The position numbers and the translations under genes were made by a program. Under the pieces are notes generated by a model that made no database searches, had not been told where the DNA came from, and worked only from the letters and a program-made list of their open reading frames with translations. A DNA stretch of 64,000 bases from Chengkuizengella sediminis (lineage in GTDB: Bacteria > Bacillota > Bacilli > Paenibacillales > KCTC-33759), in NCBI RefSeq assembly GCF_010078385.1, contig NZ_SIJC01000007.1:1-64000 (forward strand), written 5' to 3'. Positions 36,007 through 44,215 of the stretch are shown piece by piece. The first letter of the stretch is position 1; the number at the start of each line of letters is the position of its first letter.

Positions 36007-37056
36007 ATGGCGATTTCTACTAATTTATTTACAGAGAAATATTTTACTGCATATCAATATGCTAGTCGTTACACCGCTGAGAAAATATTAGAAGTATTCA
36101 ATCTACATGGATTGTTTTTACGTGCTGCTGTTGCCCATCAACGACTTGAGATAATTGATAAATTAAAGTGTACAGAAGCATTTATTCCTTCATTAGATTT
36201 TGCGCTAAATTTTTTAGTACAGGAGCTGTATGTTGTTCAGGATGTAAAAGATGCTGACTATTATAGCAGAACAGAAAAAAAATTGGAGACATGGATAGAT
36301 ATAAATATAGAAACAAATATCAAACATTCGTTAAAAATGATAGATTTCGTTGCTGATCATTGGGCATACATTCTATCAGGAAAAAATTCTCCAATTCATT
36401 TATTATTTGGGGCTCAGGGTGAACAGATCTGGAGGGATTATTTTCAACACCCGAGCGATTTGTATTATGTTCATAATCAGTGGCTGGCTTTATACCTGAA
36501 CCCGATAATGGAAGATGGCCAAAGTATATTGGAGCTAGGAGCAGGTTATGGATCTGGAACAAGATGTATATTAAATAATCTAAACAATAACAAGATTCAT
36601 TATACTGCATCGGATGTAAGCCCTATGATTGTCAGACATTTAAGTAGAGAGTTCCCCCATATAGAATCATCTGTTGTAAATTTTGATAAAGATCTTTTTA
36701 CTCAGCTGAATGGAGAAAAATATGATTATATTGTTTCGATTAATGGCCTTCATTGTTCTTTTGATATTCAAGCTGCACTAGTTAGGATAAAAAAATGCTT
36801 AAATCCAGGTGGAAAAGTGATTTTATCAGAATGCATTAGAGATTTAAACCATTCATACTTACATCAGGAATTTATCTTTAATTTACTTCCTGGGTACAAA
36901 ATTTATCAAAATGGGAAATTTTTTATCAATGGTTTTCAAACCAAATTGAAGTGGGAAAAGGCTTTTAAAGAAACAGGGTATAAAAATGTGGAAGTCATTT
37001 TAAATGAAGGGGACTTAACCTTAGGAGCCATTATTGTTGGTGAACATCATGAATAA
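36007..37056 (+). CDS. SAM-dependent methyltransferase (MT2)
   Basis: 349-aa protein with a ~150-residue N-terminal helical part and a class I methyltransferase domain (ILELGAGYGSGTRCIL, YTASDVSP, LNPGGKVILSE). The two-part layout resembles polyketide-associated methyltransferase domains such as stand-alone C-MTs. ATG 36007 follows AGGAGAAAGG. It sits between the two hotdog genes, within the chain-building part of the cluster, so methylation of the carrier-bound chain is plausible. Confidence 0.82.
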   Translation: MAISTNLFTEKYFTAYQYASRYTAEKILEVFNLHGLFLRAAVAHQRLEIIDKLKCTEAFIPSLDFALNFLVQELYVVQDVKDADYYSRTEKKLETWIDINIETNIKHSLKMIDFVADHWAYILSGKNSPIHLLFGAQGEQIWRDYFQHPSDLYYVHNQWLALYLNPIMEDGQSILELGAGYGSGTRCILNNLNNNKIHYTASDVSPMIVRHLSREFPHIESSVVNFDKDLFTQLNGEKYDYIVSINGLHCSFDIQAALVRIKKCLNPGGKVILSECIRDLNHSYLHQEFIFNLLPGYKIYQNGKFFINGFQTKLKWEKAFKETGYKNVEVILNEGDLTLGAIIVGEHHE

Positions 37057-37459
37057 GAAAAACTATAACCACCACATTAAAAAACCGATAAATCAAATTG
37101 ATAAATGTATTACATTAAATGAAAAAGAAATTATTTTTGAGAAATTTGTGTCAAACGGGGATTTTTTATTAATAGGCCACTTTGAAGATTTGAGTATATT
37201 TCCTGGACTATTGCTTACAGAAGCGATTATTCAAGGAGTGGAGTACATCATAGGAAAACAAAGAAGTGAATTTATGATAAAAAATGTAAACGTTCGATTT
37301 TTAGACATCATTCCTGCAGGGAATATCGTAACCATTCATGTTCAACTTCTAGACCAGTTGATTAAATCGTATGCAGTCATAGAGGATCGAAAAGTAATGA
37401 CTTATCAATCGGAGGTATATTATGGGACAATTTCAAATGATCGTCGTAGATTTACTTAG
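37049..37459 (+). CDS. FabZ-like hotdog dehydratase (DH2)
   Basis: ~136-aa hotdog protein with LIGHFEDLSIFPGLLLTEAIIQ, which retains both the His and the Glu of the FabZ active site although with an insertion between GHF and FPG. It should dehydrate 3-hydroxyacyl-ACP. ATG 37049 overlaps the MT2 stop. It may pair with DH1, which keeps only the Glu. Confidence 0.75.
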   Translation: MNKKNYNHHIKKPINQIDKCITLNEKEIIFEKFVSNGDFLLIGHFEDLSIFPGLLLTEAIIQGVEYIIGKQRSEFMIKNVNVRFLDIIPAGNIVTIHVQLLDQLIKSYAVIEDRKVMTYQSEVYYGTISNDRRRFT

Positions 37460-37670
37460 TGATGAAGGGTGTGGCGTTTTGCCAAAAGAAGAAATCATTC
37501 TTTCAAATCGTTTTATAGATTTAGGGTTTGATTCTCTTAAATTTGCCGAATTTTTAATTCATCTCGAAAATCGAACTGGAAAAGAAATACCTGATGAAAT
37601 ATTAAATTTTAACTTGGAAGAGTCGATTGAACAGTTTCTAGAAATCATCTTTTCCAAGTATATAGGTTAA
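37422..37670 (+). CDS. Acyl carrier protein (ACP2)
   Basis: 82 aa with attachment Ser in DLGFDSLKFAEFL. CGGAGG before ATG 37422 is a strong ribosome site, and the start lies inside the end of DH2. As the second of three carrier proteins it may serve the starter or a tailoring branch. Confidence 0.9.
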   Translation: MGQFQMIVVDLLSDEGCGVLPKEEIILSNRFIDLGFDSLKFAEFLIHLENRTGKEIPDEILNFNLEESIEQFLEIIFSKYIG

Positions 37671-37674
37671 ACAT

Positions 37675-38559
37675 ATGGATGTTTCTGTTATTATTCCTGT
37701 GTATAATCAACCGCATGCTTTAGACTTATGTTTAGAAGGATTTTGTGTACAAACAACGAGTCAAATTCAATTTGAAATTATCATTGTTGATGATGGTTCT
37801 GAGGATGACATCACCCCTTTCATTAAAAAATGGGAGGGGAAAATAGAGAACCTCATCTATATCAGAACTGAAAATGTCGGTAGAGCAAGCGCTAGAAATA
37901 TGGGTTTAAAAATCTCACGAGGAAATGTTGTTGTGCTTAATGATGCAGATAGAATTCCAGATCCCCATTTTATTCAGGCACATGATATACTCCATCGTAA
38001 CAATAATGACCTCATTTCAGTTGGTCACATACGTGAATTGTATTTCTCAAACATTCAACATAACAGGGATGTTATAAAGTCATGTGTTATGAATGCAAAG
38101 TTATATAAAATACCTAGCTACTGTAAAATGGTTTATCAATGTTATGACGAAGCTGGCATGTCAATTTCCAGTATCCCATGGGTCAGTACTTTTAGCGGGA
38201 ACTTGTCGTTTAGAAGAACGCTTTTGGAACAAGTTGGGATGTTTGAAGAGGCGTTTTTAAAATGGGGATTTGAACATTTTGAGTTGGGATATCGAGCTTT
38301 TAAACGAAACTATCAGTTTGTATATAACAAGTCAGCGATAAATTACCATTTGGCACATAAAAGACCGACTGGATTTTATAAAAAATCAATAGAAGAGAGT
38401 TTAGAAATTTTATATAGACTCCATCCCAAAGAAGAAATAAAATATTTTAAGCAATTTTTCCTTGGCAGTTTAAGTTTGCAGCAATTTGAACAAAAAGTTT
38501 CAGGCAAGTTGCCAGCATGGAATCACAATCAAGCTTCTTCACATGTACTAAGTTTTTAA
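37675..38559 (+). CDS. Family 2 glycosyltransferase
   Basis: GT-A fold transferase of 294 aa. N-terminal SVIIPVYNQP, nucleotide-binding IIVDDGSEDD, the DXD-like NDADR, and a C-terminal region (SGNLSFRRTLLEQVGMFEE; WGFEHFELGYRAF) like the galactosyltransferase C-terminal domain. Starts 4 nt after ACP2. No membrane segments. Acceptor could be the polyketide or a sugar attached to it. Confidence 0.87.
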   Translation: MDVSVIIPVYNQPHALDLCLEGFCVQTTSQIQFEIIIVDDGSEDDITPFIKKWEGKIENLIYIRTENVGRASARNMGLKISRGNVVVLNDADRIPDPHFIQAHDILHRNNNDLISVGHIRELYFSNIQHNRDVIKSCVMNAKLYKIPSYCKMVYQCYDEAGMSISSIPWVSTFSGNLSFRRTLLEQVGMFEEAFLKWGFEHFELGYRAFKRNYQFVYNKSAINYHLAHKRPTGFYKKSIEESLEILYRLHPKEEIKYFKQFFLGSLSLQQFEQKVSGKLPAWNHNQASSHVLSF

Positions 38560-38571
38560 TTCAGATGAAGG

Positions 38572-39936
38572 ATGATGAATGATATGAAAGCAATGGTAGA
38601 TAACTTTGTTAACTCCATCTTTGTTAACTCCAGAACTTGCCTGTGGTCCATAAATCCAAAGGTCACTTACAAGGAGCTTGAAAATTTAGTTGAAAACAAC
38701 ATCAACATAATTAAACAAAATAAAATTCATCACGATACTTTAGTTATTTTGGATACGAATCTTGGATGGAAGTTAGTTCCTATTTTACTTGCATTTTTTA
38801 AATGCAGGATCACGGTTTTGCCATTTGATTTCAAAGAACTTCCAGAAGATTATGCTTCTTACACGTTAATTTCTCAAAGTCATGTTGATGAACGTGGATG
38901 TTTAAGCAATGTGGAAGTGAACCATAAAAGACAAATTTTAAATGATATCGCTTTAATTCTTTGTACATCAGGTTCTTTAGGAAAAGCGAAAGCAGTAAAG
39001 TTAACTTATGACAATATTATGTACAATGTGATTGCCAATGCAAAGATCTTAAATCAGATAGATTCAGAACGCTTTTATATTAGCAGACCTTTATACCATG
39101 CGTCAGCGATCATAGCAGAAGTATTTACGGGCTTAATCTTAAACAAATCTATGTATTTTAGGCAAAAAAATTTCACTCCCAGTTCTTTTTTACAGGATGT
39201 GAAACAGAAAGAGTTAGACACGATATTTTCTACCCCGACGATCATGTATCAGCTCACAAAAATAAAAAAAACAGAGAAATTACCTATAAAAAATATTGTG
39301 CTCAGTGGTGAAATACCAAAATATAAACAAATTGAAGAAATATCAAATTATTTTGATGAGTCACAAATCATCAATGCTTATGGTCTGACGGAAGCAAGTC
39401 CTAGAGTGTGTATCAATTTAAATGTATCAAAAGAAAACTATAACAACGTAGGAAGGCCATTAGAAAACATTCAATTAAAAATCAAAGAAAACGAACTATA
39501 TATTCAAGGGCCAAACATAATGAAGGGTTATTGGAACAATGAGGATAAAACAAATGAAGTGAAACACGAGGGTTGGTTAAGAACGAAAGATATCGCGATC
39601 CTGGAAGACGATGGTTCCATAACCATCATGGGGCGTAAAGATGATTTATTAATCCGGGCAGGGGTGAACCTGCATGCACATACGCTTGAAGAAATTATAA
39701 ACAGCAATAACAACATCAAAGATTCTTTTGTGTATGGCATAAACAGCAATAAATTAGGACAAGAGATTATTTGTTTGCTTGTTTCAAAATCGGTAGATTT
39801 TAAAGTCATAGATTTGTTTCAATATTTAAAGTTAAGAAATGTGCCTCAAAGGTTTTGGCCTGATAGAGTGAAATTTGTAAAAGAAATTCCTAAAAATAAA
39901 ACTGGAAAAAGAAAACGTTTAGTTTGGTGGTGTTAA
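38572..39936 (+). CDS. Acyl-AMP ligase / acyl-ACP or CoA synthetase
   Basis: Adenylate-forming enzyme of 454 aa (compact). Core motifs in order: LCTSGSLGKAKAVKLT (A3), NAYGLTEASPRV (A5), RTKDIAILEDDG (A7), GRKDDLLIRAGVNLHA (A8), and C-terminal PKNKTGKRKR with the catalytic Lys. It likely activates a carboxylic acid and loads it on an ACP or CoA, giving the starter unit. ATG 38572 follows GATGAAGG; 38584 is an alternative. Confidence 0.87.
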   Translation: MMNDMKAMVDNFVNSIFVNSRTCLWSINPKVTYKELENLVENNINIIKQNKIHHDTLVILDTNLGWKLVPILLAFFKCRITVLPFDFKELPEDYASYTLISQSHVDERGCLSNVEVNHKRQILNDIALILCTSGSLGKAKAVKLTYDNIMYNVIANAKILNQIDSERFYISRPLYHASAIIAEVFTGLILNKSMYFRQKNFTPSSFLQDVKQKELDTIFSTPTIMYQLTKIKKTEKLPIKNIVLSGEIPKYKQIEEISNYFDESQIINAYGLTEASPRVCINLNVSKENYNNVGRPLENIQLKIKENELYIQGPNIMKGYWNNEDKTNEVKHEGWLRTKDIAILEDDGSITIMGRKDDLLIRAGVNLHAHTLEEIINSNNNIKDSFVYGINSNKLGQEIICLLVSKSVDFKVIDLFQYLKLRNVPQRFWPDRVKFVKEIPKNKTGKRKRLVWWC

Positions 39937-39938
39937 GA

Positions 39939-40868
39939 TTGAGTCGATTTTTACACACAAAGGAAGTCAATTGGAAGTTGCCTTCTAAATTAGGTATTTC
40001 TCATAAACATCTAAACTGTTTACAGTTATGTGTAAATGAATGGCTGCAACAAAAAGGTAGAACTAGTTTAATCGAAGTATTTATTATTCCCTTAAACTGT
40101 GAGTTGGATGGCAAAAAAATAAAAAATGAACCGAGTGGTTTTAATAGAGGTATTAAACTTTATAAACGTCACCATAGTTATGATCCTTCACTAATTGAAG
40201 AGTTGATGGAAAAGGTTGGACATTGTTTAATTGAATTCGATTCTTCCTATGCACAATTTTCAAGTTATTATGACGATATTTCAATTCCTCACTGGTCCAT
40301 GATTTTTGATCACGATGATCAATCTTATGATCTGTTAGATGATTCTGGGATTGCAACATATTTTACTTATAATAAAGGAGCTGTTCCTAAAAAATTAATA
40401 CATGATTTAATGAATCCAACCTCTCTAAAAAGCATTTCATACGTGGAAATGACAAATCCAACTGTAAGTTGGGAAGAGGAATTTCATGAAATTGTACTAC
40501 AATCAATATCCAATATGAAGTCGTATGGAATGAATAATTTGCATTGGTTTTTTGATCATTTTGGGAAGAACTATAGTGATTATCCATCGCAAAAAGAATT
40601 GGATTATGTCGTTTATTTTTTTCGAAAACCAAGGGAAATTTTATTTTTGGCTTGGAAAAATGGTCTGCTTCCAGAACAATATCAAACGGAATCGTTAGGG
40701 AATATTTTAGTTCAATTAACGCAAGCTTGGGGAATTGTAGCTGGGTATGTTCTGAAATGGGGTGTTTCTAAAGTAAACAACTATAACGATAAAATGAAAC
40801 AGTATTTACAAACCTGCATTCAATTAGAAGAAAAACTATTGTCGTATATGAAGGAGGCGATAAAATGA
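39939..40868 (+). CDS. Uncharacterised protein, possibly BtrH-N/papain-like
   Basis: ~309 aa, no confident family. A central stretch (CLIEFDSSYAQFSSYYDD then HWSMIFDHDDQSYDLLDDSG) resembles the BtrH N-terminal/papain-like fold pattern where a hydrophilic loop, a His and an Asp-rich beta hairpin occur together, as seen in acyl transfer and maturation proteins of NRPS/PKS clusters. A conventional active-site Cys-Gly motif is not evident. TTG 39939 is chosen just after the ligase stop; an in-frame TTG at 39924 would overlap. It sits between the acyl ligase and the hydrolases, so a role in acyl transfer is a guess. Confidence 0.5.
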   Translation: MSRFLHTKEVNWKLPSKLGISHKHLNCLQLCVNEWLQQKGRTSLIEVFIIPLNCELDGKKIKNEPSGFNRGIKLYKRHHSYDPSLIEELMEKVGHCLIEFDSSYAQFSSYYDDISIPHWSMIFDHDDQSYDLLDDSGIATYFTYNKGAVPKKLIHDLMNPTSLKSISYVEMTNPTVSWEEEFHEIVLQSISNMKSYGMNNLHWFFDHFGKNYSDYPSQKELDYVVYFFRKPREILFLAWKNGLLPEQYQTESLGNILVQLTQAWGIVAGYVLKWGVSKVNNYNDKMKQYLQTCIQLEEKLLSYMKEAIK

Positions 40869-41659
40869 ATATGGAAAAACTTGTTACCTTTCAAGATAAC
40901 GGAAATATATTGGGCGTTTTGCACCTCCCTGACCATTATCATAATAAACGTACTCCTATCGTTATATATTGTCCAGGTATGAATGGGGAAAGATATGAAG
41001 TTCATAGACTCGCTGTAAAATTTGCTAGATATTTATGTGATAGAGGAATAGGATTTTTTAGATTTGATTATTATGGCATTGGTGTAAGTGATGGTTTATA
41101 TCATGAAATGACGAATACAACAAAGGTTTCAAACGTTCAACAGGCGCTGAAATTTCTACAAGAGGAAAATGTAGTTCAAGCAGAAAATGTTATTTTATTA
41201 GGGTTTAGTGATGGTGCAAGAATTGCACTTAAAACCGCTAATCATAGCGACGTGAATAAAGTTATTATGTGGAGTCCGATCATCTGGGATATTGTCGACG
41301 ATGAGAAACAAATATCAACAGAAAATAAGTTTATACTTCATCCTCAGTTTAAAACGATCATGAAACCGTGGATTGGTCTTTGGTTAGGCATGAATTATTT
41401 TCAGGATTATCAAAATTTTCAGTTAGAAAAAGAAGTTGATCATTTTAGTGGTAATCTATTGCAAATATATAGTGATGATGATCCAATCGCAGGATATACA
41501 TGGTCTAAGTTGCAGAATTATCAAACGTTTATTGAAACAGCAGATATTCATTTTGTAAAAAAAGCGGGACATTTATTTACTTCTGTTCCACTTGAAAACA
41601 TATTGATGGAGAAAACATATCATTGGATAATAAAACAATTTAAAGAGGAGGTAAGTTAA
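40865..41659 (+). CDS. Alpha/beta hydrolase (serine type)
   Basis: 264-aa hydrolase fold: strand-loop IYCPGMNGERYE (oxyanion), nucleophile elbow GFSDGA (Ser), acid in YSDDDP, and His in KKAGHLF. It resembles the exosortase-associated or lipase-like hydrolases. AAGGAGGCG precedes ATG 40865, which overlaps the upstream stop. It may act as the thioesterase or esterase of the pathway. Confidence 0.83.
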   Translation: MNMEKLVTFQDNGNILGVLHLPDHYHNKRTPIVIYCPGMNGERYEVHRLAVKFARYLCDRGIGFFRFDYYGIGVSDGLYHEMTNTTKVSNVQQALKFLQEENVVQAENVILLGFSDGARIALKTANHSDVNKVIMWSPIIWDIVDDEKQISTENKFILHPQFKTIMKPWIGLWLGMNYFQDYQNFQLEKEVDHFSGNLLQIYSDDDPIAGYTWSKLQNYQTFIETADIHFVKKAGHLFTSVPLENILMEKTYHWIIKQFKEEVS

Positions 41660-41660
41660 G

Positions 41661-42500
41661 ATGATCACAACTCAGAAGAAGTATGGGGTTGATAAGAAGA
41701 TTTATGGTGTCGTTTCTCAAAATGATCGTAATCCAAAGGTCATCAGCTTATTTTTTCCAGGATATGGACAAGCAATGAGTGAAAAAAACTATTTATTTTC
41801 AACGATTCGTAAGGTGCTAACTCCCCTTTTAACAAATTATAAATTTATTCAATTTGATTATTTTGGTCATGGAGACAGCATGGGAGAACTAGGAGAAGTT
41901 AGCTTATCTACTATGATTGACAGTGTCATGCAAGTATTAGACGAAGAACTCATTCCAGAGGTGACGAAAGTACAATTCATTGCCAATGGTTTGGGATGTG
42001 TAATTGCAAATGAAGTATTCAAATTGCTCAACAATAAAATAAAAATCGAACTCCTGTTCATCCATCCGCCTATACAAAAAATAAATAAAATAAAAAAAAT
42101 TTTTCCCAAACACATTTTAAATGAATTAGAAAGAAAAGGCAGCATGGACACCCAAAAGTTATGCCCTGGAATGGATTATTATACATTTAGTGATTTTAAC
42201 ATGGAGCAAGTCGGTTTTTTTTCTAGATTAGGTTCTTATATGTTATATTTACACGGTCAAAAGTGCAGTTATAAGTTTTTAAGTGAAATAGATGAGTTAA
42301 ATTTTGTCAACGAACTAAAACAATTATATAATAATACAAAGGTTGTTATTGGTGAGAAAGATGAAGAAAGTATTAAAATGTTAAATCAAAATCTACCTGA
42401 AATATATATCATTAAACTTCCTGACGTTCACTATTTTCATGACCATCCTAAAGCAGTTGATTTTATCATCCAAGCTATCCACAAAGATGAAGTACGATGA
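41661..42500 (+). CDS. Alpha/beta hydrolase-like protein with degenerate nucleophile elbow
   Basis: 279 aa with the same fold signature (SLFFPGYGQAMSEKNY, QFDYFGHGDSMGE) as the preceding gene, from which it may derive. The elbow is ANGLGC instead of G-x-S-x-G, so the nucleophile Ser is Gly. A C-terminal His (DVHYFHDHP) remains. It is probably not a hydrolase; a structural partner of the active hydrolase or an acyltransferase-like role is possible. It starts 1 nt after the upstream stop with a good AGGAGG site. Confidence 0.7.
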   Translation: MITTQKKYGVDKKIYGVVSQNDRNPKVISLFFPGYGQAMSEKNYLFSTIRKVLTPLLTNYKFIQFDYFGHGDSMGELGEVSLSTMIDSVMQVLDEELIPEVTKVQFIANGLGCVIANEVFKLLNNKIKIELLFIHPPIQKINKIKKIFPKHILNELERKGSMDTQKLCPGMDYYTFSDFNMEQVGFFSRLGSYMLYLHGQKCSYKFLSEIDELNFVNELKQLYNNTKVVIGEKDEESIKMLNQNLPEIYIIKLPDVHYFHDHPKAVDFIIQAIHKDEVR

Positions 42501-42561
42501 AGGAAAACGTAAGCATCAGTACTTGACCAAAATAAATAGGTAGGGAGGTGAGGAATGAACC

Positions 42562-43728
42562 ATGAGGATTTTGATGACGTCAAAACCTATTTTAGAACAT
42601 ATTTTAGTTTTGTATAATATAGGTCAAACACTTGCTAAACAAGGAGTGGAAATATTTGTTTTAAACGTACCTGGCTTTAAAGATATACCCATTATGGAGC
42701 ATTGGAATTTTATAGAAAGCAAATGTAAAGAAATGTCTTTTGAAGATAACGCTTCATTCCAATCGTTAGCTCACGAAATTAAAAATGAATTTCAGCAAGA
42801 AGAACAACATTTAATAGAAATGTTAAGTGTGATTGAACATCATCATATAGATGTTGTGTTATTGGATTCTAGTCTGTCTGGTGCCTCCTACGCATGTGAA
42901 ATAAAGCAAATCCCATGGTTTAGTGTTGAACCGGCTAGCTTTACTTTAGAAGCAAAACAGGAAAATGAGCCTGAAGAGAACGAAACGATTATTCTCTTTA
43001 TGCAGAGATATTTAAATCAATTAAGAAAAAAATATCAATTAACACCACTCCCACGCAGCTACAGATCAAACATTTCATATGTTGGCGTTTCCCCTTATTT
43101 GCACATGATCCCAGCGAACAATATCAATCAAGTAAACACACCCAGTCATTTTTTCTTTATCGGTCCACAGTTATATAAAAACAGCAAGCAATATTTTAAA
43201 AAGACCAAATTTCATCATCATGTGTTGATTGAGACATTAACTTATGATAATCCTCAATTTTTAATCCAAACTGTTCATTTTATTGAAGAATGTATCCGTT
43301 CGTTGCACGATAAAGAAAACCTCATCATACGTTGCACATCGTCTATGATGCAAAAGATCAAGGTGAAACAAAAAAACGTGTTATTCGTTGATTGTAAAAA
43401 ACATCAAGTGATGCCCTATTTAAATTGCAAGTTAGTACTGAACCAAGGAAGTTATGGTTCGTTTTTTAACAGTATTAAAAACAAAATACCACAAATCTCC
43501 GTGCCGCAAGGATGGGATAGTCGATATTTTACTAACTTTGTTGATAGAGATGGTTTAGGTGAAATTGTTGAGCCTTCTGAATGTTCACAAATAAAAATTT
43601 TAGAACAATATAACAAAATCATGTCAAATTTTTCATCCTATCGAGATAATATTAAACATTTTAATGATAAATGTAAAAAAATCGATCCCACTTTTAAAAT
43701 AATGAATATATTCAGGAGTATAAAATAA
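42562..43728 (+). CDS. GT1-like glycosyltransferase (degenerate donor motif)
   Basis: 388-aa GT-B fold protein of the MGT/UGT type. The C-terminal donor-site region reads LNQGSYGSFFNSIKNKIPQI...PQGWDSRYFTNF, corresponding to HGGxGS...GVPQV...P...DQ..NA of macrolide-type transferases, but the leading His is Asn. Activity may be altered. GGGAGGTGAGG precedes ATG 42562. Likely transfers a sugar to the polyketide. Confidence 0.72.
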   Translation: MRILMTSKPILEHILVLYNIGQTLAKQGVEIFVLNVPGFKDIPIMEHWNFIESKCKEMSFEDNASFQSLAHEIKNEFQQEEQHLIEMLSVIEHHHIDVVLLDSSLSGASYACEIKQIPWFSVEPASFTLEAKQENEPEENETIILFMQRYLNQLRKKYQLTPLPRSYRSNISYVGVSPYLHMIPANNINQVNTPSHFFFIGPQLYKNSKQYFKKTKFHHHVLIETLTYDNPQFLIQTVHFIEECIRSLHDKENLIIRCTSSMMQKIKVKQKNVLFVDCKKHQVMPYLNCKLVLNQGSYGSFFNSIKNKIPQISVPQGWDSRYFTNFVDRDGLGEIVEPSECSQIKILEQYNKIMSNFSSYRDNIKHFNDKCKKIDPTFKIMNIFRSIK

Positions 43729-43803
43729 CAAAATTAGCTGGTAGTTTGTCTAGAAAAACTGAGTCATTAAATAATACATATAGGTAAACTTAAAAATATA
43801 AGA

Positions 43804-43881
43804 AGTTGTTCAAAAATCCCCTATGGATCGTCCTATTAATTTCTTATTATTAGGGATCGAAACTGAACTTTTTGAACACAT
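43804..43881 (+). repeat. Short MITE-like intergenic repeat (R1)
   Basis: The segment begins AGTTGTTCAAAAA and ends TTTTTGAACACAT, imperfect terminal inverted repeats. The same ends bound the larger repeat at 58193-58435. It includes an inner inverted pair (ATGGATCGTCC region with AGGGATCGA). It lies in the ~180-nt spacer between two genes of the cluster and ends ~27 nt before the ACP3 start. Confidence 0.65.
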
Positions 43882-43908
43882 AATATATTAATGGGAGCGG
43901 TGGTAAAA

Positions 43909-44193
43909 ATGGAACAATCTAAATCTGAATACGGTTTAAGTGAAGCTGAAGTTTCTATTATAGTAAAAAATAATATTATAAAAATATTAAAAACAAAGGA
44001 GAAAATTGAAGATACCGATCACCTAGCTGAGTATGGATTTGATTCCATTGGAATGATTGAATTAATCATTGATCTTGAAGAAAAGTTTCATATTTTATTT
44101 GATGATGAAGAGCTTCTGCCAGAAAACTTTCAAACGATAAATCAAATTACAAGGTTATGTATGGAAAAACTAGAATCGTTTACACAAAAATAA
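43909..44193 (+). CDS. Acyl carrier protein (ACP3)
   Basis: 94 aa with attachment Ser in EYGFDSIGMIELI and an acidic C-terminal part. GGGAGCGGTGG precedes ATG 43909; an in-frame ATG at 43891 is also possible. It starts a second block of the cluster after a repeat element and directly precedes the caspase/CHAT-like gene. Confidence 0.9.
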   Translation: MEQSKSEYGLSEAEVSIIVKNNIIKILKTKEKIEDTDHLAEYGFDSIGMIELIIDLEEKFHILFDDEELLPENFQTINQITRLCMEKLESFTQK

Positions 44194-44215
44194 AATACGT
44201 TAAAGGAGGAATACA

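Noticed and set aside
42555-42617. Alternative 20-codon frame starting ATG 42555, closer to GGGAGGTGAGG
   Set aside because: It overlaps the glycosyltransferase start in another frame and ends quickly; the GAGGA at 42550-42554 serves ATG 42562 at normal spacing.
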